Origin: Dermatemys mawii
Lineage: Eukaryota > Chordata > Testudines > Dermatemydidae
Direction: 5' to 3'
Length of the DNA: 64,000 bases
Assembly: GCA_007922305.1 (NCBI GenBank)
Contig: ML677364.1
Location: forward strand, 14,613,624 to 14,677,623
The notes beneath the pieces were generated by a model. It had not been told where the DNA came from. It saw only the letters and a list, made by a program, of their open reading frames with translations, and made no database searches. A program made the position numbers and the translations under genes. Positions 26,455 to 37,338 of this stretch are shown piece by piece (positions within the stretch are counted from its first letter, which is position 1; each line of letters starts with the position of its first letter).

Positions 26455-26550
26455 CTACATATAGGCCAAGTCATTTTAAGGCTTTATGCTTTAATTTCTC
26501 TATCTGTAAAATGGGGATACATATCATGTGCAGAAGGTTCTCTGAGTACC
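26455..26550 (+). repeat. MIR SINE fragment
   Basis: A ggccaagtcattttaaggct block is followed by ttctctatctgtaaaatggg and gatac, the signature MIR core. About 90 bp are recognisable. Confidence 0.75.
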
Positions 26551-27154
26551 AGGAACTTGCAGCTTTTTTAAAATTTATTTTTGGTTGGGGCTAAAATGAA
26601 TTACTAAATTTATCTGTAAAATACAGGGTTGTTTTTAACCATGCTTTCAGTATTTACACTGAACAGTCAGATCCTGTAGTGGAAGAATCCAGTGTAAGAA
26701 GGTTAAATTTATTCAATATAATGGTGTAAAAAGCATAGGCTAAGGTGAATGATATAGTAAGAATTAGTGGTTAGTCTCAAGAAATAGAGATTTTCTTATT
26801 AGCAAAAAGAAGCTTTGACTTCACTTTAGTATCTTGGTGATTTTTCTAGGATATCCCTTCAGTTGTTGACATGTTTCCTCTGTATAGCAATACTTCTTTA
26901 TATAGGACTCATTTATATTCTTTGCATACCCTAAACTATTACAGAGTTTTGCCAGTGACTTCAGTGCGGGAGGGAGTTTAAGTGTTTAATGTTGGGTCAA
27001 ATGTTTGTGTAAGTGCCGAATTATGTGCCAGTTACAAGTGTCTGAGGTTTGCCCAGATTCTGACCTGTGCATGTGTGAACAGCTACACCAATATGCACAG
27101 TAGAACGAATGCATGCTTGTGTGTGCAAGTCAGGGTAGCACAAAGTGCACATGC
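26551..27154. other. Unassigned stretch
   Basis: No feature supported apart from the flanking repeats. Confidence 0.45.
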
Positions 27155-27566
27155 CAGGGCTATCCTTATGGGTGGGCAACATAGGTGACTGCCCAGGGTG
27201 CTGTGGTCACGTGGGTGCTGTAGTCAACCCCTTCCCACACAAAAATCCAACCTAAGGCCCCTTTAACCTTCGAGCGCTGGGCCTGGAGCCAGGGAGGGTG
27301 AGAGTTAGGGGTGCTCCTACCGTGCACTGGGCTCCAGATGCTAGTTCCAGTTCGGCTGGGGAGGGACCTGACTTCATCTATCCCTGCATGGGACACTCCT
27401 GGGGCAGGGGCAGAGCCACCTTTGGGAACCTCCCCTGTCTGAAAGAAGCTCCTCGCCCCCACCATCTTGTCCACATCGCTCCCAGTTACAGGGGGAGGGG
27501 TCACTGTACAGGGGGCTCTTCCCTCCCCGGTATCCTAGGGCACGATTTTCCCTAAGGCTAGCCCTA
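27155..27566. mobile_element. hAT-like non-autonomous element, 8 bp TSD
   Basis: The left end cagggctatccttatggg pairs with the right end ccctaaggctagcccta as an inverted repeat. The flanking 8-mers are gcacatgc (27147-27154) and gctcatgc (27567-27574), 7 of 8 identical, as expected for hAT integration. The 412 bp interior is GC-rich and carries no transposase; the 112- and 85-codon frames over it are antisense to one another and domainless. It is a different family from the TAGGGTGACC elements. Confidence 0.72.
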
Positions 27567-27801
27567 GCTCATGCAGAATAGTCTCTTGGAAAGTTCAGTT
27601 CAGTAAACAGAACTAAAGGAAATAAATATGTGAAAAGGCTGCTTTAAAGCCAATTGAAACTCTGTCAGTGAATGTTAACTTTCCTTTTCCAAGTTTACTC
27701 AAGTATACCATGTGAATGATATATTTTAATGATACATGGTTGTACTATTGGCTGTCCGCTAGTGAATTTGATTACAAAGCCAAGTGTATGATACTTATAA
27801 C

Positions 27802-28576
27802 TGTCAGGATTGCCTCCCCACTCTGAACTCTAGGGTACAGATGTGGGGACCTGCATGAAAAAAAGAAATAACCCCCACAAGCTTATTTTACCAGCTTGGG
27901 TTAAAATGTTTTTCCCCAGAACACAAATTCTTCTGTATTTGGACCTGGTACGCTGCCACCACCAAACTAGGTCTAGGGTAGTTTGGGACCCTTCTTTCCA
28001 CTAACCCCCCAAACTTCTTCCTTCCCTAGGAAGCTTGAAAGAAAAAAACCAAACCTCGCTTGATCCTGCGAGACGTGCCCGATCCAAAACCAGGATCTTA
28101 CACAATAGAAAACAAGCAGTCAGCTTCTTAAAAGAAAGATTTTAATAAAAGAAAAAAAGAAAGGAATAAATCCCTTATAACCATCAATAGAACAGCATCT
28201 ACCATAATCAACAAAAGGATTCAGAAACCAAACCTCTCCCCCGAGGCAATTTTCTCCCACAGTTGATATCTCTGCTGAAGCTTACAATATCAAGAAGCAC
28301 CCAGCCAACACTCACCACTGAGAACTCTCCAAGTGATAAAAAAAAGGTAAACTTACTGACTACAATACTTAATAGAATCTATAGTTACAGTGAAAGACAT
28401 AGCTGTGTTCATCCCATAGCTGAGGTGAACAGAGAGAGACCCTGAGAGAAACTGAAACTTAAAATCCTTTGTCTCCTGAGGAATTTCTCATTGGTCAGTT
28501 GTCCACCTCTCAGGTTACCTTTAGCTTAACCCCTTACAGGTAAACACTAATTCTAGGCTACTTTACACTTATGACA
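27802..28576. mobile_element. Solo LTR, perfect 5 bp TSD
   Basis: The unit begins TGTCAGGATTGCC and ends ACTTATGACA, so it is bounded TG...CA. The 5 bases before it (27797-27801, ataac) and after it (28577-28581, ataac) are identical, a textbook retroviral-type target duplication. No internal coding region, so a solo LTR left by recombination is the simplest reading. Orientation is uncertain: AATAAA motifs occur on the plus strand near 28143 and 28163, while a CCAAT-like box (gaccaatgag) lies near the minus-strand 5' end. I recognise the ends as common in turtles. Confidence 0.82.
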
Positions 28577-29999
28577 ATAACAAACGCTGAGTGAACCACT
28601 CAGATGACATTGATTATTGAGCTTAATAATAGGCCATGTAAAACTAAATCATAAAGCTCTGTTTCAGAGTGCTCTTGATATCAATTACAGGTTTTAACAT
28701 ATAATGAATTCAACACTGTTGTTGAGCCATCAAAAATTGTGAACTGCATTGTAACAGAATGAGTCTACTTTGAAATATGGGCAACAATGACAGCTTGCTT
28801 CCTGTTTCTTACATAATACTCCTTCGGGAGATTATTTTATGATATCATTTCCCCTTATAGTGTTTGTTCTGAGGCTGACTGGTAAAGAATCCTGAAATGT
28901 GCTGTGCTCCGTTGATTACACTAAGAGTGCACTGGAGCTAACAGAGCCCAAATGGAGCAGAGGGCAAATAGAACTTGGGGCTGAGATAGATGGATTTTTT
29001 TTATTTTGATTTCCTTTCCCTCCTCAAAAGAAAAATTATCCAAGGAAAGGTTCTGAAGAAAAGAGTTTCAAAAGCCTTTCAGAGAACTCACTCCACCCCA
29101 CCCTGTGGAAACTAATAAATTCCCCTCACAAACCCAGTAGTTTGAAAACAGAGCAAGATCAGAGTTTTGGGTGCATTCTTCACAACACAACAGGCCAGAT
29201 TATTAGCTGGTGTAAAATGACATAATTTCTTTGGAGTCAGTAGAATTACACTAATTTACAAGGAGTAAACATCTGGCCCAGTAAGAATAGTAAAGAGTCA
29301 AGTAAGACACATATATTAATACCCAGCAAAGTGTCTTTCACATTTTGCAGGTTTTGGAAATACTTGTATTGTGGTCTTATTGCTAGTTGAGCTTGGAGAT
29401 TCCTAGACCTATTACGTGAGAAGAATCTCAACTAGCCAGGAAGACTGCATATAAAGGAGGATATATAAGGCCCTTTCTCTTTTTTTTTTCCACGCTGCAA
29501 TGTAGGATTATTTCTAGACAGATCATAATTGACCAGATAAAGCACACAATGAAGTGTTCATCATTTAAAATAAACCTACCCTGGAGATTGAAATAAATCT
29601 TTCTTTCATGGTCCAAACTCTTTGCAATCCATTTCCCACCACCACTAGTTGGTTTTTTTTAATATACAAAAAGATATAGTCTCTCTCATTGGTGAATCAG
29701 ACTCTTGTGTAATTAACATTTTATGGGCGGGGGGTTTCAGCTGGCCCTATTAATATTTGCTATAAAATCCAGCACTGATCCAAGAGCAACCTCATGCAGA
29801 TAAAATTGCTTTATGAGTTAACAGTGTGGCATGATCCTTTTACTACTTCTACATCTACAGATTGTTACAGCACTAAATGAAATTTTAAAAGGGAATATCT
29901 GTCTTTGTAAGTATCCTAAAGACAGTATGTTACATCTCCAGACACCTTTATGGAGTTCAACCTAAGCCCTTCAGAGTAAATCCCAAGCAACATTTGTAT
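28577..29999. other. AT-rich stretch with old repeat traces
   Basis: At about 29187-29285 a gccagattattagctggtgt block and a tacactaatttacaaggagt block, followed by catctggcccag, are parts of an old dispersed repeat phrase. No gene. Confidence 0.5.
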
Positions 30000-30180
30000 T
30001 CCAGCGACGTGGTCCAGGCCACTGCTTCCTGCAGCTCCCATTGGCCAGGAACAGCAAACTGCGGCCACTGGGAGCTGAGAGTGGCCGTACCTGTGGACAG
30101 TCAGGTAAACAAAGCCTCTCGTGGCCCACCAGCGGCTTACCCTGAGCAAGCCACAAACCAAGTTTGGGAACTCCTGCTCT
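30000..30180. repeat. hAT-type non-autonomous fragment (GC-rich)
   Basis: The core is ttcctgcagctcccattggc, then a gaacagcaaactgcggccac block, then ggtaaacaaagcctctcgtg and a right end reading agtttgggaactcctg. I recognise this as the interior and right end of a very common turtle repeat whose terminus ends in accactg or acccctg. The copy at 34719-34906 shares the agcccccattgg region. The left end is not clear. Confidence 0.5.
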
Positions 30181-31075
30181 AGATGATGATATAGAATCTT
30201 TACTAGTTACATTTTCAGATACAAAGATTGGTGGGGTAGTAAATAATGAGAACAAGTGATCTAAATCGCCTAGTTAAATGGTCATAAGCCAATAAAATGT
30301 GATTCAATTCAGCTAAACATAGGGTAATTCATCTGGGAACCAAGAATGCAGGTTATATCTACAGGATGGAAAAGACTGTCTTGGAAATCAGTGATCCAGA
30401 GAAGGGCTTAGAAGTCATTGTAGATCATCACCTCAACATGAGCTCTCAGTGCACTACTGTGGCAAAAAGGATTAATATTATCTGGGTATAACAAAATGGG
30501 TAATATAAAGAAGTAGGGAAGTGATCTTGCTTCTCTACACAGGTAAGAGGGCTACTAGAATACTGTGTCCAATTCTGGTGGCCATATTTTGAGAAGAATG
30601 TGGAAAGAATGAGTTCAAAGAAACTCGAAACATAGTCCAAAAATTGGAAAATAAGCCTTATAATGTGAGGATTAGGAGCACAGTTTATTCTGTTTACTGA
30701 AGAGAAGGTTGAGTTGACTCGATCACTGTGAACATGACACATGGATAAGATAGCTGATAGTGCAGGGACTTTTCAACCTTACTGATAAAGGCCTAACAAA
30801 ATCCAGTGATTGGAAGGTGAATTTAGAGAAATTCAGCCTTGAAATAAGAAGTAATTTCTTAGCAGTGAGGGTAATTAAACTTTGGAATAATTTACCAGGG
30901 GCAGTGTGGACTCACGATTGTTGGTTTTCCTTAAAACAAGATTAGTTATCTATCTAAACACTATGATTTAATCCAGGGTCTAGGATAAATTCTGTGGCCT
31001 CTGGGAATAAGGAGGGGATGTCAGGCCAGATGCTCAGGGTGGTCTCTTCTGGCCTTGTAATCTGTGAATTTGTCA
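30181..31075 (+). mobile_element. CR1 relic with RT C-terminal part and 3' end
   Basis: In plus-strand frame, tttcagatacaaagattggt reads FSDTKIGG, the eroded 'ADDTKIGG' step of the CR1 reverse transcriptase with one catalytic Asp missing. Downstream the residues VIHLGTKNAGYIYRM and SDPEKGLEVIVD are the recognisable CR1 RT thumb region. The 3' end finishes with ggtctcttctggccttgtaa. Stops and frame changes (for example the taa near 30487) make it non-functional. An unlabelled frame would be missed because it is broken. Confidence 0.82.
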
Positions 31076-31150
31076 CTTTCCAAAAATCCCTTCCTTTGTG
31101 GGTCATGGGGAGAACAGGATTGCCTGAATTGCCCTCAACATGTTCATAAC

Positions 31151-31631
31151 TAAGGCTACGTTTATGTCATGGAGGTCATGGAAATCACCAAATCTGAGAC
31201 TTGCAGAGATCTCCCTGACATTCTCTGCTTCATCCCCAGAGGCTGCAGGACTCTGGAGCTGACAGCCAGTGGGGCCCTGGCAGGGTTCCAGCAGGGACAA
31301 GTGACAGGAGACCCCCTACAAAGTTCCAGTGAGGGGTGACAGATTCCTGAGGGGATCCTCCTCAGGGTTCCAGCGACAGGCAACGGCCTCACACATGGGG
31401 AGGGGAATGCCTTAGGTGAGCAGCTGGGATATCTCATTTTCTCTTTGGGAAATACAGTCACCCTGCAGCTCCCAGCTACTGTGGTGGAGGGTGAATCCCA
31501 CATCTCCCAGCTATCATGGAGACGCAGCAGCAAAAGTCACAGACAGGTACAGCTCCTGTGAAATTTTGTTTATTGCCCGAGACCTGTCTGTGACTTTTAC
31601 TAAAAAAAACCATGACAAAATCTTAGCTTAA
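31151..31631. mobile_element. TIR element with internal 17 bp palindrome, probable 8 bp TSD
   Basis: The left end taaggctacgtttatgtcat and the right end atgacaaaatcttagctta are near inverted repeats. Flanking 8-mers are ttcataac (31143-31150) and ctcataac (31632-31639), 7 of 8 identical if the element ends at 31631. Inside, 31532-31548 and 31582-31598 are perfect 17 bp reverse complements. Probably hAT-like by duplication length. The 123-codon minus frame over it has no domain. Confidence 0.6.
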
Positions 31632-31689
31632 CTCATAACACTTGAAAGGCTGCATTAAGAAAATTACTATAATCAAACCTCATGCTTCT

Positions 31690-32240
31690 GAGCTTCAGCC
31701 AGTCACTTGCATGAGTCAGGAAGGATATTTTCCTCTGATGAACAATTAGCCTAAAGCAAAAAAGGTTGGCCACAGTTGGAGATGGAACACCAGATAGTGT
31801 GGATCAATGCTCTGAGGTGGTTCAGAGAATCGTCTTTCTTAGATGCCGGGCTGGCAGGTCTTGCTCACATACTCAGGGCCAAACTGATCTACAGATCTGG
31901 AGTCAGGAAGGAATTTCCCCCCAGGTCAGATTGGTAAGAATGCTAGGGGTGAGATGGGCATTGCCTTCTTCTGCAGCATGAGGCATGTATTATCTGGGCA
32001 TGTCTCACCTAATCAGTCTATCACCCAATCTGTTACTATTGCTGGAGCAAGAGGCATTGGTATTTCCTGATCTCTGCCTGTGGCACATAACAATTTAGTT
32101 GTCTGAAACTGAAATTCCTTAGTCTAACTAAAACTCATTCGACTCAGTATAGAGTATCTGGGAGAAATTTAATAGTCTGTCATATACAGGAGGTCAGACT
32201 TGATGATCTAATCGTTCCTTCTGGCCTTAAACTCTGTAAA
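31690..32240 (+). mobile_element. CR1-type LINE 3' region, plus strand
   Basis: A atctggagtcaggaaggaat block, then ttccccccaggtcagattgg, then the 3' end caggaggtcagacttgatga and a tctaatcgttccttctggcc tail are the standard terminal order of a reptile CR1 subfamily different from that at 16115. The 5' boundary is approximate. Confidence 0.75.
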
Positions 32241-32739
32241 ATTTATGAAAAGACATGTCCCTAATCCAAACTGACAACTCATACAAATTAAGTCATAAAC
32301 AAGCCCTGTTGGTTTCTCTTTGCATTTCTAGGTGGAAGGCACTTAGGACCTAGTGTAACCTTTAATTTTGCCAAGAGCTAGTTTTGTTTGCAGCAGAAAA
32401 ATAATATGGATAAGACATCTAACAGGACACTGGTCATCAAACCACTTTCCTCCTCTTCTGGCTATTAATCTGCTGATGTTTTTAGATTCTGCGAATTGCC
32501 ACTGTCGAAGGGAAGGATGTTCACTTAGTTTTATTTGGCATGCAAACTGCACTGTGTGTTCCAGATCTGTCATCATAAAGTTGAAATCCATCTTTGACAT
32601 TAATTTGTATAAACAGCAGGTCAGCCTGGGTGCAAAATATTTCTTCCTGAAAAGTGGGACAGTTTGGTTTTAAAGCCTCAAGTCTTTTAAGGGCTCTTTG
32701 TCAGTCCTTAAGGCTATGGCTGTGAGCTGGTTTTGTCTT
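32241..32739. other. Unassigned stretch
   Basis: A 101-codon plus frame (32368-32673) overlaps an 85-codon minus frame; neither has a domain and neither is supported. Confidence 0.4.
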
Positions 32740-33452
32740 CCATGTAACCCTTCTGCCAGGCCGGGTTAATAGCAGCAAGGGCCGGGTTCAGTACATAGGG
32801 GTCCCCTCTCAACAACACAAGGCAAAAACTGGCTCGAGCCCCCACCCAGTGACCTGGGAAAAATCCTAACACCCCCCCCCCCCAGGCGCCTCAAAGAGGC
32901 AATACTTCCCCTCTTGCAAGCACAGATTGGTGTATCAGAAATTTTTATTAACAGGAGATAAATGACCTCATCAAATTGGGAAAAAACACCACAACTAGGG
33001 TCATAAACCAACCCCTGAGCAAACCTCCACCCCAGCCGATTGGGCTGTGTCCCCTCCTTCAGGTTTGTGAGACCAGTAACCCAAAAATCACTCAAAGTCC
33101 CCAAAATGTCCCACAGCCCAAAAGTCTCTGGAGCCCAGCAACCCAAAAATCACCCAATAGTCCCAAAAGTCCAACAGCCCAAGAGTCTCTGTTCCTGGTC
33201 AGTGCAGAGTTCAAGAGTTAATCTGCAGAGTCTTACCTCCCAGCCTGGATGGAAATGGAGGGTAGGGCAAGGGTCACCTTACATGGCCTGAGGCCGACTG
33301 CGCCGCCTCTCCGTGAGGTTCCGCTGCAGCTCTCACCGCAATCGGCTCTGCTCTGCTCCGCTGGCTGTCCCACGAACCGCTCTGCCCGTTGATCCGCTAG
33401 CTGCTCTGCTAGCTAATACTCGAAGTGCTCTGCCGCGCCAGTCACTCTGCCT

Positions 33453-33555
33453 GCAGCACCAACGGCTCCGCTAGTCGACACACAGACAGCTCTGCTGCGN
33501 NNNNNNNNNGCAGCACCAACGGCTCCGCTAGTCGACACACAGACAGCTCTGCTGC
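33453..33555. repeat. Identical 46 bp blocks either side of the gap
   Basis: Positions 33453-33498 and 33510-33555 are identical over 46 bases, beginning gcagcaccaacggctccg and ending cagctctgctgc. Related diverged units occur on both sides (for example a gcaccaatgattccgctag stretch near 33574). Either a real tandem array collapsed at the gap, or an unjoined overlap of two contigs. Confidence 0.85.
33500..33509. other. Assembly gap, 10 N
   Basis: Ten consecutive unknown bases. The round length suggests a placeholder, so the true distance across it is unknown. Confidence 0.98.
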
Positions 33556-34342
33556 ACCAGCCACTCCACAGCACCAATGATTCCGCTAGCCGTCCTGCTA
33601 GCCGACACGCAGACTGCTCTGCTGCATCAGCCACTCTGCACTATTTTCAGGCCCCCCCCAACTTAAGACAGTGCTCAGTGATTTCTTTAGCTCTTAGATG
33701 ATTTCAGCATACAGTAGGGGAGCCTTAGTGCAGGTGCCTCAGTGAGCCCAAAGCAATTTCAGCTCAGCAGCCTGAAACCAGACTCCTAATAGAAGCAAAA
33801 TTCAATTCTGACATTCTACAGTGGAGAGAGGCAGGGTGTAATAGACCTGTAAGGCCCTCAGACAAAGCCCTCACCAAAAGGTATAGATGCTTGTCTACTA
33901 CCTCTCTCAATCTCATAGTGTTCTGAAACGTATGGCCCTTGCCCAGTGAGTGCTACCTAAATGATGGCGAGTCCCTCCATCCTAACAAGGGCCAAGTACG
34001 TGTCCATAGTCCTTCATTCACATAATCAGTGTAACATCACTTTATCATTCCTGCCTCAATAACATAGAAACTGGAGCCCCCACATCAGCCAAAGTGGCCA
34101 TGTGGGCTGCTGTGAGCTCAGGCTAGGCGCAGTGGGTGTGTCTATGCAAATTGATCAGCCCCAAAGTTATTTTCCATAACTCACTGCAATTCCCATAATT
34201 CACCACCAGATGTCAGAATATATCTCATTCCTGACACTGCTTACATCTATGAAGACAAAACTCCATATCTAATACAGTTCTTCTCGAATGTGCTTTTTTT
34301 AAAATGTAAATAAATGCAACCAAGGGTCATTTTTATTTAGAG

Positions 34343-35274
34343 CAGGGATGGGCAAGTCAATAGAAGATCACTATTTGTTGCCTTTATGACCTTCTAAAAC
34401 TTCAAGCAACTTTGTGGCAATTCATAGAATCTAGGAACATCAGTAGATTTATAGTCGAAGTAAAAAGAGCAAAACATTTTGATGACCAGTGTCTTGTTAG
34501 GTGACTCATCCTTAATAAGAGCATATTATATATACTTTTTCAGCAAATAAAGCATACAAATTTATTGAAACATCCCCCTCTTTATCTCCACCACCATGAA
34601 TGAAAATAGTATTTTTTGAACGTGAGAGTCAGGTAAAAACATATTATTATATCCATGGAACCCTGAGTTAAATCATTTAAAACAAAATGAGAGAGAAGTT
34701 CATGGTGTTGTTCTAGCTCACAGATTGGCAACCTTTGCACACGACCCCGCCTCCCCCAGGGTAAGCACCAGAACCGCACCGATTCCCGCAGCCCCCATTG
34801 GACCGGAGCAGTGAACTCAGTGGGAGCCGCAATCAGCCGAATCTGCAGCCAGGCCTGCCAAGGGTGCTTATCCTGCGGGACCATGTGCCAAGATTGCCGA
34901 TCCCTGTCTAGCTAGACATGTATATAACACGGACCAGTGATCATTTTCCTTAGAGATTAATCTGCTGCAGGACTGCAGTGAAAAGTAATGCATTACAGTG
35001 GAGAATGAGGGGCGAAGCTATAACAATTTTATGAATATTATGTGGGACACAGTTTACCTGTTTTATATTATTTTGTCTGGCTATATGGAGTTGAATCAAA
35101 AGGGCTGTAAGGAAGAACAAGCAGGAAATGAAACAATGGACAAAGATAAGATACCTCTGACTAAATAGGGGGCGGGGCCAGGCTGTTTGTGGAGGCACAG
35201 AATTCCCTACCCAGCCCTCCAGACAATTTTGCAACTCCGGTGTGGCCCTCGGCCAAAAAGTTTACCCCTCCCTG
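34343..35274. mobile_element. Possible hAT element with a second one inside
   Basis: The left end cagggatgggcaag and the right end gtttacccctccctg are inverted repeats of the CAGGG(A/G)TGGGCAA type typical of hAT non-autonomous elements. Flanking 8-mers (atttagag and tgatagaa) agree at only four positions, so the pairing of these two ends is not proven; they could be ends of two separate eroded elements. The right part, from aggcacagaattccctaccc to tgtggccctcggccaaaaag, is a known-looking right end. Confidence 0.45.
34719..34906. mobile_element. Short hAT-like element, near 8 bp TSD
   Basis: The left end cacagattggcaacc pairs with the right end gattgccgatccctg (11 of 15 positions as reverse complement). 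Flanks carry tctagct at 34712-34718 and again at 34907-34913, a 7 bp exact direct repeat extendable to 8 with one mismatch. The 188 bp interior shares the cccccattgg core with 30000-30180. It lies inside the larger inverted-repeat pair 34343-35274. Confidence 0.6.
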
Positions 35275-36118
35275 TGATAGAAGCTTAACTACACACCAAA
35301 TAATATTAGCACCAAAAGTAGGGGCTCTTAATACTAATAGAGCAAATGTACAGTGTATGTTAATTTGGCAGCAGCTGTATGTTTGCAGGAAAGGATATTT
35401 CCCCTTCTCCTTAAAGTTTTAATAGTCATCTAAATATATTTAATTTACTTTCTCTTCTTTTGCAAACAGATATAACCTCTTCTCCCCACTCCTATCCCTT
35501 TAGTTCTGTAGGTTCAAAATCAAAAACTACTCTTCTAAAATGTTGGCCCATAATTGAAGAAATGTCATTTTCTCTACCATCCTAGACCAAAATCTTGTGA
35601 AAGTGGCTATTCTCACAAGATTTGAGCCATGTCTCAATCTGAAATGAAAAATAACTTAGGTTTTGACTGAGAACCAAAAGGAATTTCAATTCTGGAAATT
35701 TCAATCAAATTCCTCTCAGAAAACAAAGGCCGGGAGTCAGAAAGGACATTTCAGTTTTGGCTACGCTCCAAGAACTATGACTGTGCAATTCTATGCTTTA
35801 GAGCTGTTTGGAAACCAATCCACCCAATAAGAAAAACTTAGGGTTTCCAATCTCCCCATCCCCAAACTCTGAACACCACCCTCCTTGCCTCTAACATAGA
35901 ATAATAAAGAGTCTGGTCCCACCAGGTGCTCTTCCTCTCAAGCTTTGTAGTAACTAGAAGAATTTCATAGCTGGATCTTTTACTCAACGCTTTATTGGTT
36001 AATTCTTTATTTTTAAAATAACTGTCATCTGAATGGAACACAAATCCACCGGTACCACTTGGATGTTACTGAGGCAGTCATAAATGTGCAGTAGCTTATT
36101 TCTGTAAGAGCTCTCTTA
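35275..36118. other. AT-rich stretch, nothing recognised
   Basis: No domain-bearing frames or repeat family seen. Confidence 0.45.
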
Positions 36119-36400
36119 GGCCAGGTCTACATTTGGGGTGCGGAGGGGTTTGACCTAAGATACATACATAGCTGAAGTCAGCGTATCCTAGGTCGACTTA
36201 CCTGGGCGTCCTCATGGCAGCGAGTCGACCGTTGCCACTCCCTTGTCAACTCCGCTTCCACCTCTCGCAGCAGTGGAGTTCCGAAGTCGACAGGGAGCAT
36301 GCTCGGGGATCGATATATCATGTCTACACTAGACACGATAAATCAGTCCCCGATAGATTGATCACTATGCGCTGATCTGGCAGGTAGTGTAGACTTGTGC
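36119..36400. mobile_element. Harbinger-like palindromic MITE, TTA flanks
   Basis: The left end ggccaggtctacat and right end gtgtagacttgtgc are inverted repeats. The element is flanked by tta on both sides (36116-36118 and 36401-36403), the target-site type expected for PIF/Harbinger elements. The interior keeps gctgaagtcagcg, repeated gtcga/tcgac steps and a central imperfect palindrome from gatcgatatatcatgtct to agacacgataaatcag. It has the same architecture as 19960-20214. No coding sequence. Confidence 0.68.
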
Positions 36401-36456
36401 TTAAGAGTGGTCTTCTTGTTTCAGAATGAAACAACTAGGATAACAGTGAAAACAGG

Positions 36457-37338
36457 TGTCAAAGTATGAACTCCCTCCTCCCCTTTTGGGGTCCCCTGGG
36501 TAAGCCCCAGAAGCATACCTTGGTAATATTTCTAAATATATAATGGATTGGCAGTAGGGGATGGTTAAAGGTGTGAGTGCATGGGGAAAGGAAAGTTCCT
36601 TTGCAGGTTTCAGGAGGCCAAGGGGGGAAAAAAACAAGTTAAGTTGACACTCCAGCTAGGCCTGAAGATAAGAGGTTAGCTCCAGCCCAAAGTCACTGCA
36701 CACAACAGATTTTCTGCTACCTGCCAAGAAAGAGGGGTGCCAAGCTTCCAACCCTATCCTGCCGTGAGAAAGGAGAATCACAGAACTGAAACTGCAGAGG
36801 ATGGAAAATGAGGGAGACAGTGAAGGTCAGCGAATGAGAAAACAGCTGTCTCCCATCCCTGAAGCTGGTGTGTTTTGGGGAAGCTGAGGAGGCCACAGAA
36901 AACTTGTTCAGACTTGGGTGGAGAGCAAAGGCAGGGGGACAAGGGAGGGGCCCTCCGACCAAGATGCCCCCAGGAACACCCAAGACTTAAAACCCTCCCA
37001 AGAGTGGAAGCAAGTTGGAGATTCACATCAGATCCCAGATGACCTGTGAACAGGGCAAAACTCCTGTCCGCCCTCTTCTTATGTTACACTTAGGCTTGGC
37101 CAGCCTCGGGTTGTTCATGTGTGAGTATGAAAGTGGGTTAGGGCTCGGGCACTAATGCTTTCTTCCTTCCTTTGAGTGACATGGGAGCAGTCCCAACACT
37201 CACCTCTATTTTTTTTTTATTAATAAAGCATTAAAATTTAGTCACTTGCTGTGCTCTTGTATCTTCGCTCTGATGATCCTGCCTCCTTAGCCTGGTCACC
37301 TAAGGTCTCTGGCAGCTTGGTAACATAAATCTGTCACA
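36457..37338 (+). mobile_element. Solo LTR with polyadenylation signal
   Basis: Opens TGTCAAAGTATGAACTCCC and closes ctgtcaca, so TG...CA. The flanks share cagg (36453-36456 and 37339-37342), extendable to acagg if the terminal A is counted. A tttattaataaagcattaaa block near 37216 supplies AATAAA followed by a gt-rich stretch about 100 bp from the 3' end, as in an LTR R/U5 region, which fixes the plus orientation. An acttaaaaccctccc block at 36986 is a possible TATA-like site. No internal genes. Confidence 0.75.

Larger units (their letters stand above)
32740..34236 (-). repeat. Large LTR-like repeat, family unassigned
   Basis: Read on the minus strand the right boundary opens TGTCAGGAATGAGATATATT, then a tctggtggtgaattatggga block, the start of an LTR-like repeat I recognise from turtles. 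The segment contains a C run at 32872-32884, imperfect repeats of cccaaaaatcac and caacagccca at 33077-33185, and a GC-rich tandem block with an assembly gap (33300-33640). I did not find a matching left terminus or target duplication, so the extent and the single-element interpretation are inference. Confidence 0.4.

Noticed and set aside
33077..33185. CRISPR-like spaced repeats (cccaaaaatcac units)
   Set aside because: Units are imperfect, unevenly spaced and within a repeat of a vertebrate genome; not a CRISPR array.
33413..33634. Open frame with repeated Ser-Arg-Ala-Val-Cys-Val-Ser-Thr blocks
   Set aside because: It spans the N gap and only translates the duplicated 46 bp blocks.
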